Positions 1 through 7,249 of a DNA stretch of 64,000 nucleotides are shown here, piece by piece (the first letter of the stretch is position 1; the number at the start of each line of letters is the position of its first letter). Both the position numbers and the translations under genes were made by a program. The notes below the pieces were generated by a model. It was not told the origin of the DNA, did not search any database, and saw nothing but the letters and a program-made list of their open reading frames with translations. This DNA comes from Phocaeicola vulgatus ATCC 8482 (GTDB lineage: Bacteria; Bacteroidota; Bacteroidia; Bacteroidales; Bacteroidaceae): the NCBI RefSeq assembly GCF_000012825.1, contig NC_009614.1, positions 744,001 to 808,000 of the forward strand. The letters run 5' to 3'.

Positions 1-17
1 TCTCAACTTTCAATTTA

Positions 18-338
18 TCAGAGGAAACCCAATTCCAATTTAGCTTCTTCACTCATCATATCTTTATCCCATTCGGGTTCAAAAACCAAGTTCACGACCG
101 ATGAAGTAACTCCTTCCACAGAGTCGACTTTCTGACGGACATCCTCCATAATAAAATCAGCAGCAGGACAATTGGGGGCAGTCAATGTCATATCTAACAC
201 TACTTCTCCATCATCTTGCAAATCAATTTTATATATCAAGCCTAAATCGTATATATTCACCGGAATCTCGGGATCATATACGGTTTTCAACATGGCTATA
301 ATCTTCTCTTCTGTTTTTAAACGGGTATCTGCATCCAT
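18..338 (-). CDS. SufT/MIP18-like (DUF59) iron-sulfur assembly protein
   Basis: A 106-residue protein of the DUF59 (MIP18/PaaD/SufT) family, members of which help assemble or deliver Fe-S clusters in the cytoplasm. The segment DPEIPVNIYDLGLIY (about residues 22-36) and LTAPNCPAAD (about 52-61, with the family's conserved cysteine at 57) are both intact. The length is normal for a stand-alone DUF59 domain and there is no signal peptide. It follows radC on the same strand by 36 bases, so the two are probably cotranscribed. No other suf gene is in the window, so the client is unknown. Family assignment is firm; the cellular role is inferred. Confidence 0.85.
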   Translation of the reverse strand: MDADTRLKTEEKIIAMLKTVYDPEIPVNIYDLGLIYKIDLQDDGEVVLDMTLTAPNCPAADFIMEDVRQKVDSVEGVTSSVVNLVFEPEWDKDMMSEEAKLELGFL

Positions 339-374
339 ATCTCTCGTTGTTTTAATTGCAAATTTAATGATTTT

Positions 375-1064
375 CTATATTTTTCCTTCATCAGCATAGC
401 TATAAAATTTGCCATCCGTTAAAATAACATGATCTATCAGTCTTATGTTCATTACTTTTGCCGCCTTGTCAAGATGTTCCGTCAACCGATCATCCTCTGT
501 ACTAGGTCGCATACTGCCGGAAGGATGGTTGTGACAAAGTGCCATGGCAACGGCCCGTTTCAACAATGCTTCCCTCAATACACAACGGACATCTACCGCT
601 GTAGAGACCAGGCCTCCGGAACTTATCTTTATACAGTCAATTACTTTGGAAGCTTGATTCAACAACAAGACCCAGCATTCCTCTGTAGGCAAATCACACA
701 TCAACGGATAAAAATATTGATAAACATCACGGGAGCTGAGAATGACCTTACGTTCTTTTCCTTCTTCCTCCTTTCGGCGCTTTCCCAATTCGGAAGCCGC
801 CAAAATGGTGATAGCTTTGGCAGGACCTATTCCTTTATAGTGACACAGTTCATCTACGGTAGTTTTGCCCAATTCATTCAAACTATTATGATAATCACTC
901 AACACTTTACGCATTAACTCCACAGCAGAATCCTCCGTATTTCCCGAACCTATCAGAATAGCAAGCAACTCAGCATCCGAAAGTGTCCCCACTCCATGCA
1001 ACATCATCTTTTCACGAGGACGATCTTCTTCCGCCCATTGGTTTATGGTTAGTTTTTCTGCCAT
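375..1064 (-). CDS. radC: RadC-family JAB/MPN domain protein
   Basis: A 229-residue RadC (UPF0758) protein. The N-terminal part carries a helix-hairpin-helix-like stretch (LCHYKGIGPAKAITILAA, about residues 70-87). The C-terminal MPN domain has the JAMM metal-site motif HNHPSG followed by Ser and Asp at the right spacing (HNHPSGSMRPSTEDD). The length is complete for the family. RadC was named from a DNA-repair phenotype that was later attributed to another gene, so the molecular function is still open; a metal-dependent hydrolase-like fold is all the sequence supports. It lies between a glycosyltransferase and the DUF59 gene on the same strand, with short gaps of 73 and 36 bases. Confidence 0.92.
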   Translation of the reverse strand: MAEKLTINQWAEEDRPREKMMLHGVGTLSDAELLAILIGSGNTEDSAVELMRKVLSDYHNSLNELGKTTVDELCHYKGIGPAKAITILAASELGKRRKEEEGKERKVILSSRDVYQYFYPLMCDLPTEECWVLLLNQASKVIDCIKISSGGLVSTAVDVRCVLREALLKRAVAMALCHNHPSGSMRPSTEDDRLTEHLDKAAKVMNIRLIDHVILTDGKFYSYADEGKI

Positions 1065-1137
1065 CTTTCTTTATTTTTCCCCGCCATAAAGACGCATAAA
1101 AAGTCCATCACTTTTAATACCTCTTCATGGTAAAATT

Positions 1138-2127
1138 CTATTTATAAAAATTCTTCTCAAATGCGGCAAATTCGTTTTTCCCCAACACACAGCGTTTCCA
1201 CCAGGCCCGCAGGAAACCAGTTCCATAGCCAATCAACTGAATAAAAGAAGCAAGGATGGATAATAATCCTATTTTGAAACTTTTATTTCGCAATGTGGAG
1301 TCTACACAAATGATAAGAGCAAAAAGCAGCAGCAAAGACAAACTCCAGCTACAAACCAACGAACATAACAACAGGAATACAATTCCTATAGTAAAAAGTG
1401 CCGGTAACAAATGTACAACTTTCAATGATTCAGGATACTTTTTATACAGATTGATACGGGCAATACCCGAATTATGCACTTGCTTGAAAAACTTCTTCAA
1501 ATCGGTACGACGCTTGTGCCACACCCATGCTTCAGGGAACAACCGACAAGCATATCCCCCTTGAAAGATACGGATACTGAAATCAATATCTTCTCCAAAA
1601 CGCATCTTAGAAAATCCTCCCAACGCTTTATATACCTCAGCCCGTACCCCCATATTAAAACTACGGGGATAGAATTTATCCATTTTTTTCTTCCCTCCAC
1701 GGATACCTCCGGTAGTAAAAAACGAAGTCATGGCATAATTTATTGCTTTCTGTATATTGGTAAACGAATCATGAGCACGGTCAGGACCACCAAAAGCATC
1801 TGCCTTCTGCCGTTGAAGCTCTGACTCGACAGCCGCCAAATACCCTTCAGGCAAAATGCAATCAGAATCCAATATGATAAGATATTCTCCATGCCCCCGT
1901 TCCGCTCCATAATTGCGGGTCTGCCCGGGACCGGAATTGGATTTGAAATAATAACATATATCCAACCGGTCAGCGTAATTATCTACCACTTCCTTGCACG
2001 GAACAGATGAACCATCCTCCACTATCAGGACTTCAAAATTCTTATTTGTCTGCCTTGTAAGACTGTTCAATAACTCATCCACCTCTTCAGGACGATTATA
2101 AACCGGTATAATAAAAGAATATCTCAT
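1138..2127 (-). CDS. Family 2 glycosyltransferase, membrane-associated
   Basis: A 329-residue GT2 (GT-A fold) enzyme. The start MRYSFIIPVYNRPEEVDELL is the classic nucleotide-sugar binding strand, and LILDSDCILP (near residue 90) supplies the DxD-type metal site. A FGEDIDFSIR segment near 180 looks like the ED acceptor/catalytic motif. Two or three hydrophobic segments near residues 240-300 suggest inner-membrane anchoring, so it likely acts at the cytoplasmic face on a lipid-linked or envelope acceptor. The donor and acceptor cannot be told from sequence. It sits downstream of efp, from which it is separated by a terminator hairpin, and upstream of radC. Confidence 0.85.
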   Translation of the reverse strand: MRYSFIIPVYNRPEEVDELLNSLTRQTNKNFEVLIVEDGSSVPCKEVVDNYADRLDICYYFKSNSGPGQTRNYGAERGHGEYLIILDSDCILPEGYLAAVESELQRQKADAFGGPDRAHDSFTNIQKAINYAMTSFFTTGGIRGGKKKMDKFYPRSFNMGVRAEVYKALGGFSKMRFGEDIDFSIRIFQGGYACRLFPEAWVWHKRRTDLKKFFKQVHNSGIARINLYKKYPESLKVVHLLPALFTIGIVFLLLCSLVCSWSLSLLLLFALIICVDSTLRNKSFKIGLLSILASFIQLIGYGTGFLRAWWKRCVLGKNEFAAFEKNFYK

Positions 2128-2174
2128 TGCTTTATTTTGATTTTATCCATCACAGAGAAGTACAAAGAAACATA

Positions 2175-2209
2175 AAAAAGGCGGAGCTTGCAACAAGTTC
2201 CGCCTTTTT
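2175..2209 (-). terminator. Rho-independent terminator after efp
   Basis: A GC-centred hairpin with arms AAAAAGGCGGAGCTTG and CAAGTTCCGCCTTTTT around a 3-base loop, containing one G-T pair. Read on the minus strand it ends in a run of T. It lies 20 bases past the efp stop and before the glycosyltransferase gene. Confidence 0.85.
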
Positions 2210-2228
2210 ATATGCATATATAAATAGA

Positions 2229-2795
2229 TTATGCTTTCACACGGCCTACATATGAACCGTCACGAGTATCAATTTCAATTGTTTCACCTTCATTAATGAA
2301 TAAAGGAACACGCACGGTAGCACCCGATTCCACTGTAGCAGGTTTCAACGTATTGGTAGCCGTATCCCCTTTCAGACCCGGTTCGGTATAAGTAATTTTC
2401 ATCTGCACTTTTACCGGAACATCAGCAAACAATACTGTTTCTGTAGAAGCATCAGAAACCACATCCACCACCATTCCTTCCAACAGGAAGTCTACTCCGT
2501 TAATCAAGTCATGAGCAATAGGAATTTGGTCGAATGTTTCCTGATTCATAAAAATATAGTCTGCACCTTCCATATACAAATATTGGTGTGGACGACGTTC
2601 CACACGTACATCTTCCAATTTTTCACCGATGTTGAAACGACGTTCCAAAACGTAACCATTAACCACATCTTTCAATTTAGTACGCATGAATGTGTTACCT
2701 TTTCCCGGTTTTACATGCAGGAAGTCAATACAGAAATACAATTTGCCGTCCATACGGATAGCTGTTCCGATTTTAATGTCTTGAGCATTAATCAT
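2229..2795 (-). CDS. efp: Translation elongation factor P
   Basis: A 188-residue EF-P, full length, which rescues ribosomes stalled at consecutive prolines. The domain I loop HVKPGKGNTFMRTKL (about residues 27-41) carries the conserved lysine at the tip. The C-terminal OB-fold ends with the typical DTRDGSYVGRVKA. Whether the tip lysine is modified cannot be read here, and no epmA/epmB-type or ymfI-type modification gene is in the window. It is transcribed alone from a promoter divergent from rpmH, with its own terminator. Confidence 0.97.
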   Translation of the reverse strand: MINAQDIKIGTAIRMDGKLYFCIDFLHVKPGKGNTFMRTKLKDVVNGYVLERRFNIGEKLEDVRVERRPHQYLYMEGADYIFMNQETFDQIPIAHDLINGVDFLLEGMVVDVVSDASTETVLFADVPVKVQMKITYTEPGLKGDTATNTLKPATVESGATVRVPLFINEGETIEIDTRDGSYVGRVKA

Positions 2796-2861
2796 ACTTT
2801 TCTTCGCTTATATTTGATTATTATTTCAGATTATATTCACTTATAGCTGTGATTTCGAGTG

Positions 2862-2893
2862 CAAAAGTAATGTAAATCAAGAAAAAACGCAAA
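2862..2893 (-). promoter_or_regulatory. efp promoter (Bacteroides sigma-ABfr type)
   Basis: On the minus strand TTTG, 20 bases, then TACTTTTG match the Bacteroides -33/-7 consensus TTTG / TAnnTTTG. The predicted transcript start is about 60 bases before the efp start codon. This promoter faces away from the rpmH promoter. Confidence 0.8.
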
Positions 2894-2920
2894 AAGAAAT
2901 CACTAAAAATGAGTTATCTC

Positions 2921-2951
2921 TTTGTTTATTTCAAAAAAGTCACTAATTTTG
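2921..2951 (+). promoter_or_regulatory. rpmH promoter (Bacteroides sigma-ABfr type)
   Basis: TTTG, 19 bases, then TAATTTTG is an exact fit to the Bacteroides housekeeping consensus. It places transcription start about 40 bases before the rpmH ATG. Confidence 0.85.
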
Positions 2952-2997
2952 CAGCCCGTTACTCATGGTGAATAATAACATAAAATAAGTATATACA

Positions 2998-3153
2998 ATG
3001 AAAAGAACGTTCCAACCCTCTAACAGAAAGAGAAAAAACAAACATGGATTCCGTGAAAGAATGGCAACTGCTAACGGTCGTCGCGTATTAGCCAGCCGTC
3101 GTGCAAAAGGTCGTAAGAAATTAACTGTATCTGATGAATACAACGGAAAATAA
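2998..3153 (+). CDS. rpmH: 50S ribosomal protein L34
   Basis: A 51-residue protein beginning [20 protein letters not shown] and continuing into the arginine/lysine-rich [20 protein letters not shown] typical of L34, with a short acidic tail. It is too short for most ORF filters but is unmistakable. In many bacteria rpmH sits beside dnaA or rnpA; here it stands alone, divergent from efp. It has a clean promoter upstream and a strong terminator downstream, which gives a monocistronic unit. Confidence 0.97.
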   Translation: MKRTFQPSNRKRKNKHGFRERMATANGRRVLASRRAKGRKKLTVSDEYNGK

Positions 3154-3169
3154 TTCATCTGACCGGAAA

Positions 3170-3214
3170 AAATAAAAGGAGTGAAGTCGTAGAGACTTTG
3201 CTCCTTTTATTTTT
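3170..3214 (+). terminator. Rho-independent terminator after rpmH
   Basis: A long hairpin: outer arms AAATAAAAGGAG / CTCCTTTTATTT and inner arms AAGTC / GACTT around a 5-base loop, running into T residues. It starts 16 bases after the rpmH stop. Confidence 0.85.
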
Positions 3215-3331
3215 CCAACTAAGCCGAACAGCCATGAAAAAGTAACTTAACTTAAATGATCAAATAAGTCAACTGAAACGACCAGGTAAGTTGACTTGCT
3301 TGTTCCATACAGTCGGCTTACTGAAAACAGT

Positions 3332-4567
3332 CTATTTATTTCTCCTTTCTCTTGCCCACTCCATCACATTAGCCGGAGCGCGTTCCGCCAGATATTCCTT
3401 CTTCATAAAATCCATATAGGGTGCTACGTGGTCAAAGAATTGATAATATCCCTTACACAAGTAATTCAATCCCGGTTCACCGTCTTTACTTAACATAAAA
3501 CGATTCTTCGGACATTCCCCATGACAGGCAAACTCATAAGAACAGTTCAGGCACTGCTGTGGCAGACTATTGTGCTTCATCACACCAAAAGTTTCCTGTT
3601 CTTTACCATACATCATCTCCACCAAAGTCTTCTGATAAATATTTCCCAATTTATACTCAGGAAAGACAAAATGATCGCAAGCATACACATCACCGTTGAA
3701 TTCCATCACGGCTGCATGTCCACAATATTTAGCTAATGAACAAACGCCTGGCTGCTGTCCCACCCAATTGGCCAGCGTAGAATCAAACAACTGAATATAG
3801 TAATTGCCCACGTCATTCAGTACCCATTCGTCGAAAATAGTACAAAGGAAATTCCCCCACTGCTCGGGAGTAATGGAGAAAGGAGCCAGTTCACCGTCTT
3901 TTTGCTTTAATGAAGAAAGCCGAAGACCGTCCGCACGGCTAGACAGTCGCTCGACAATGGGAGTAAACTGTATATAATGACAATCAAGTTCGTCACGAAA
4001 GAAACGATAGAAGTCCAACGGATAATCTGCATTATAGTCATTGACCACTGCCATGGCATTCCATTCCACTCCATGCTTTTTCAACAGGTTAATCCCTTTC
4101 ATTACCTTATAGAAAGAAGGTTGTCCCATCTTGTTCTTCCGGTATTCATCGTGAAATTCCTGAGGACCGTCTATAGAAATGCCTACCAAAAAATTATTCT
4201 CACGAAAGAATTCACACCATTCATCTGTCAGCAATGTGCCATTTGTCTGAATGCAATTATCAATGGTTCTACCACCTGCATATTTTTTCTGAAGTTCCAA
4301 GGCTTTCTTATAAAAAACTAAAGGACGCATCAAAGTTTCTCCCCCATGCCAGGTAAACAAAACTTGCGGCATGGTTTGCGACTGAATATATTCTTTAATA
4401 AATTTCTCCAGTAATTCATCGCTCATCACATGACGCGGCTGTTCCTCATATAACTTGGATTTTTCCAAATAGTAACAATAATCACAGGCCAGATTACAAA
4501 CCGCACCTACAGGTTTGGTCATTATATATAGCGGCTTTGCAAAAGGAGTTATGGTTGCTTCTTTCAT
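3332..4567 (-). CDS. Anaerobic sulfatase-maturating enzyme (radical SAM)
   Basis: A 411-residue radical SAM / SPASM-type protein of the anSME family. These enzymes convert the active-site Cys or Ser of sulfatases to formylglycine without oxygen, in the cytoplasm before export. The radical SAM cysteines lie in CNLACDYCYYLEK (Cys 24, 28, 31). C-terminal cysteine clusters (CSLAKYCGH, YACDHF, CLNCSYEFACHGECPKN) match the sites for two auxiliary 4Fe-4S clusters. Length is normal. The homologous Bacteroides gene (chuR in B. thetaiotaomicron) is needed for use of sulfated glycans. The Ser-type sulfatase in PUL 1 of this window is a natural client. Confidence 0.92.
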   Translation of the reverse strand: MKEATITPFAKPLYIMTKPVGAVCNLACDYCYYLEKSKLYEEQPRHVMSDELLEKFIKEYIQSQTMPQVLFTWHGGETLMRPLVFYKKALELQKKYAGGRTIDNCIQTNGTLLTDEWCEFFRENNFLVGISIDGPQEFHDEYRKNKMGQPSFYKVMKGINLLKKHGVEWNAMAVVNDYNADYPLDFYRFFRDELDCHYIQFTPIVERLSSRADGLRLSSLKQKDGELAPFSITPEQWGNFLCTIFDEWVLNDVGNYYIQLFDSTLANWVGQQPGVCSLAKYCGHAAVMEFNGDVYACDHFVFPEYKLGNIYQKTLVEMMYGKEQETFGVMKHNSLPQQCLNCSYEFACHGECPKNRFMLSKDGEPGLNYLCKGYYQFFDHVAPYMDFMKKEYLAERAPANVMEWARERRNK

Positions 4568-4600
4568 TTGTTTTTCATTTAATTCCTAGTATAAAGAATA

Positions 4601-4608
4601 CAAAGATA
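4601..4608 (-). promoter_or_regulatory. Probable -7 element for the sulfatase-maturase gene
   Basis: On the minus strand TATCTTTG matches the Bacteroides -7 consensus TAnnTTTG, 33 bases before the start codon. I see no good -33 TTTG. Confidence 0.5.
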
Positions 4609-4694
4609 AAGCTATTTTTCAATATTCGTTCTTACAGTAACAGGTTTATGCTACCCTCTACCCCCAAAAGGACATTCTTCTTGCCACCCAATCT

Positions 4695-4737
4695 GTTTCA
4701 AATATAAGAGTTCCACCTTGCTTCAAACTCTTGAAAC
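4695..4737 (-). terminator. Possible terminator hairpin after the porin gene
   Basis: Inverted repeats GTTTCA / TGAAAC and AAGAGTT / AACTCTT form a bulged hairpin just past the porin stop codon. There is no clear T-run after it, so it is a weak call. Confidence 0.35.
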
Positions 4738-4760
4738 AAAATGAAACTCTGACCCTCTAT

Positions 4761-5906
4761 TCAAAATATCACTTGAAAACGTGTCTGAAACGCACTTAAT
4801 GACTGATTTTCAAATCCCACTCTATCCGTTATCTTAGTATAAGAGTACCGGAATCTCCATATCATATACTTATTGATATAATAATTGACAGTAAAAGAGA
4901 CATCGTTCAAACGCCCGCCATAAATATGGGACCGGGTATCCGACATATCAGTATAGTTATATCCGAATACGCATTCCAACGAACCAGAGTCCGGAGTGGC
5001 AATACCACAATCCGTATGTGAATATCTATAATTACCACCTATCAGCAAACCTCTCAGTATTCCATACATACCACTCGCTTTATAATTCTTAAAATCCTTT
5101 TTCCGATTCACTTGAAGATAATAATATTGTGCTTCCAATGCCACAGGACCATATCCTGCTATCATCTCCGGTGTAAATTTTATCAGGTTCTTTGCATCCG
5201 GAATCAAGGCATTCACAGCTCTGACTTTTGCAATACGCGTCGGGAAATTAGCCCCCAAGTCAAAGCTAGTATGGTTAAGTGTAGGTTCGCTATTGTATCT
5301 AGGTGTTTCGTAAGCACCGGAAATACCCAACTGAAACAATCTCCCTGTATCATGTAAAGGACGATAGACCAAGCGGCTCATAGCACCATAACCCATTTTA
5401 CCCAATTCATTGGATTTCTTCTTAAGAGCCTCGCTCTCCACATGAACACTAGCTGTACCGAAAAAATCATTTTTGTCATACACAAACATAGCCCCCATCA
5501 GCCGGCTGTTGAAAAAAGCCTCATTACTTGCCGGCTCCTCCATGGTTACTTTCATAGACGAACTAGTAGAACTTTGAAGCCCGAACTGATGTACAAAATT
5601 CCCTACACGTAATAACGCATGTGAGGAAAATTGTCTTTCTACAAATATGTCTTTTAAACTGACCTTTCCATACGCATAGCCTATATCCACTTTCGCTTTA
5701 TATTTTCCATAGGTTGCTTTTACACCTATCCGGGCATCAGGAATCGCTACACCATCTACAAAGTTTTTATTATCTGAATGAAACAAGCCTCCATCCATCA
5801 AGATTCGTCCTGTAGGACGTATTTTCAAAACTGATTGTTCCTGTGCATTTACCTGTACGGAGAGCAATATCAGGAGAAAAACTCCTAATGATATAAGATT
5901 TTTCAT
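4761..5906 (-). CDS. OprO/OprP-type (phosphate-selective family) outer-membrane porin
   Basis: A 381-residue outer-membrane protein. The start is taken at MKNLISLGVFLLILL because it begins a clear signal peptide (cleavage near VNAQEQ); an upstream in-frame extension of 31 residues has no signal and is discarded. The body shows alternating aromatic strands and ends in a terminal phenylalanine (TRFQVIF), as beta-barrels do. The opening (LKIRPTGRILMDGGLF...GVAIPDARIGVKATYGKYK) is typical of the porin O/P family. It lies downstream of a secreted acid phosphatase on the same strand, which suggests uptake of released phosphate. Substrate selectivity is inferred, not seen. Confidence 0.78.
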   Translation of the reverse strand: MKNLISLGVFLLILLSVQVNAQEQSVLKIRPTGRILMDGGLFHSDNKNFVDGVAIPDARIGVKATYGKYKAKVDIGYAYGKVSLKDIFVERQFSSHALLRVGNFVHQFGLQSSTSSSMKVTMEEPASNEAFFNSRLMGAMFVYDKNDFFGTASVHVESEALKKKSNELGKMGYGAMSRLVYRPLHDTGRLFQLGISGAYETPRYNSEPTLNHTSFDLGANFPTRIAKVRAVNALIPDAKNLIKFTPEMIAGYGPVALEAQYYYLQVNRKKDFKNYKASGMYGILRGLLIGGNYRYSHTDCGIATPDSGSLECVFGYNYTDMSDTRSHIYGGRLNDVSFTVNYYINKYMIWRFRYSYTKITDRVGFENQSLSAFQTRFQVIF

Positions 5907-6144
5907 AATATACAGTTTTAATGGTAACCATCCAAGTATCCTGTCAGTCTGTCTCTGATTTTTATCATACTGAGGGCAGTGAAGAATCTGTAAGACCACA
6001 CAATGAAAGCAATCAGTCAGACTCCTCCTCCCATCAGCATCCGATCAATAGTCATGCTTTTAGGCTCAGCAAATACTCTTGTCCGGTTCATCTAAGAAAA
6101 ACATTACATTAAATAGTTACGGTTTATGGTTAAGTTATAGGGAA

Positions 6145-6921
6145 TTATTTTTTGGAAACAGACTGAATGAGTCCTGCTTTTTGCAGCTTGGAGAACTCAT
6201 CTTTCGCCTTATTAAGCTGTTTCACAAAAGCATCGTTGGCATGGAGACGGGCAACAACAGCACTAGCCACAATTCGGGCAGCATCTACATCACTTTGGAA
6301 ATGATACCCACAAATAACACGACTCTGTCCCATTTCAAATCCTCTTTTCAGAATCTCATTCTGCCTGTCAGGATTGATTTCTGCCAAAACAAGGGCAGTA
6401 GCCCATCCTATGGCTGTATGTCCCGAAGGATAGGAACCGTTCGTTGAAAGTTCTTCCTGCTGTTCGGGATTACAAGTCATTTCATTGAAAAAACTAAAAG
6501 GACGTACACGCATATAATACTCTTTAGCATGACGGGTAGCCAAATCTCCGGCATCCTCTCTCATATTAATAATGAGCCTATACAGTTCCGGCGTTTTATC
6601 CCTCGTTATTTCAATACCAAAAGCCTCCGAAAAGGCAAAGGGAACGCCATCACCATTTACACGGGCATCACTGACAGCTTGTTCACCCCTAGGAGTATCC
6701 CTTTGCAATTTCCCCCAGTCGTAACGGGCTTTGTCATACAAGAACAAAATACTTCCTGCTTCAGGAGGAGGAGGCAGTAACTCCAGACTATTGGCAACCT
6801 CCGATTCTTCCAAATAATAAAGTTCGGGATTGGTTCTTCTATCCTTTATTTTTTTCTCTTGTGCAAAGATGTTTAATGAAATGGCACAAAACACTAGAAG
6901 TAAGGCAAACTTTGTTTTCAT
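6145..6921 (-). CDS. Secreted class A acid phosphatase (PhoN/PAP2 type)
   Basis: A 258-residue PAP2-fold phosphatase with an N-terminal signal peptide (cleaved near NIFAQ). All three signature motifs are intact: KEYYMRVRP (KX6RP), YPSGHT (PSGH) and SRVICGYHFQSD (SRX5HX3D). It would hydrolyse phosphomonoesters in the periplasm. Length and motif spacing fit the class A non-specific acid phosphatases. The porin O/P gene follows after 238 bases, so a phosphate-scavenging unit is likely. The gap between them shows no convincing promoter, terminator or small gene. Confidence 0.9.
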   Translation of the reverse strand: MKTKFALLLVFCAISLNIFAQEKKIKDRRTNPELYYLEESEVANSLELLPPPPEAGSILFLYDKARYDWGKLQRDTPRGEQAVSDARVNGDGVPFAFSEAFGIEITRDKTPELYRLIINMREDAGDLATRHAKEYYMRVRPFSFFNEMTCNPEQQEELSTNGSYPSGHTAIGWATALVLAEINPDRQNEILKRGFEMGQSRVICGYHFQSDVDAARIVASAVVARLHANDAFVKQLNKAKDEFSKLQKAGLIQSVSKK

Positions 6922-7036
6922 GATAAAAGTTTAGTTTAAACGGTTAATTAATAAAATTCAATTGGTTTTTCGAAAAACATTTTAATCATCTACGGAACGT
7001 ACGACAAACAATCAGAGTGTCCGCATCTGACGGAAA

Positions 7037-7044
7037 CAAAAGTA
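7037..7044 (-). promoter_or_regulatory. Probable promoter -7 element for the acid phosphatase
   Basis: On the minus strand TACTTTTG matches TAnnTTTG, about 115 bases before the start codon; a weak TTTTC lies near the expected -33. The 6922-7249 gap holds only this element and the terminator at 7140-7165. I could not recognise a Pho box. Confidence 0.45.
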
Positions 7045-7139
7045 GTGTTTGAAATTATCCCGAAAATACCTTTTTAATCCCGTTTCCTCCTTTTATATGA
7101 CCAAAACATCCTAGAAGAGAAAAGGAGGAAAAAAGGAGA

Positions 7140-7165
7140 GCCGGAAGTGTTTCAGCACTTCCGGC
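7140..7165 (-). terminator. Terminator hairpin after the propeller regulator gene
   Basis: Perfect 10-bp arms GCCGGAAGTG / CACTTCCGGC around a 6-base loop, followed on the minus strand by CTCTCC and then a T-run. It lies about 85 bases past the stop of the 7250-9646 gene. Confidence 0.7.
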
Positions 7166-7249
7166 AAAAAAGCCATTCCTCATAATAAAACAGATACACG
7201 AAGCCGGCTCTACGAAATACAGTAAATTGAGATAACTCTAAAGATGGAC

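Noticed and set aside
5921..6447. Plus-strand frames between and over the porin and phosphatase genes
   Set aside because: No motif, no initiation context, and overlap with the phosphatase C-terminus.
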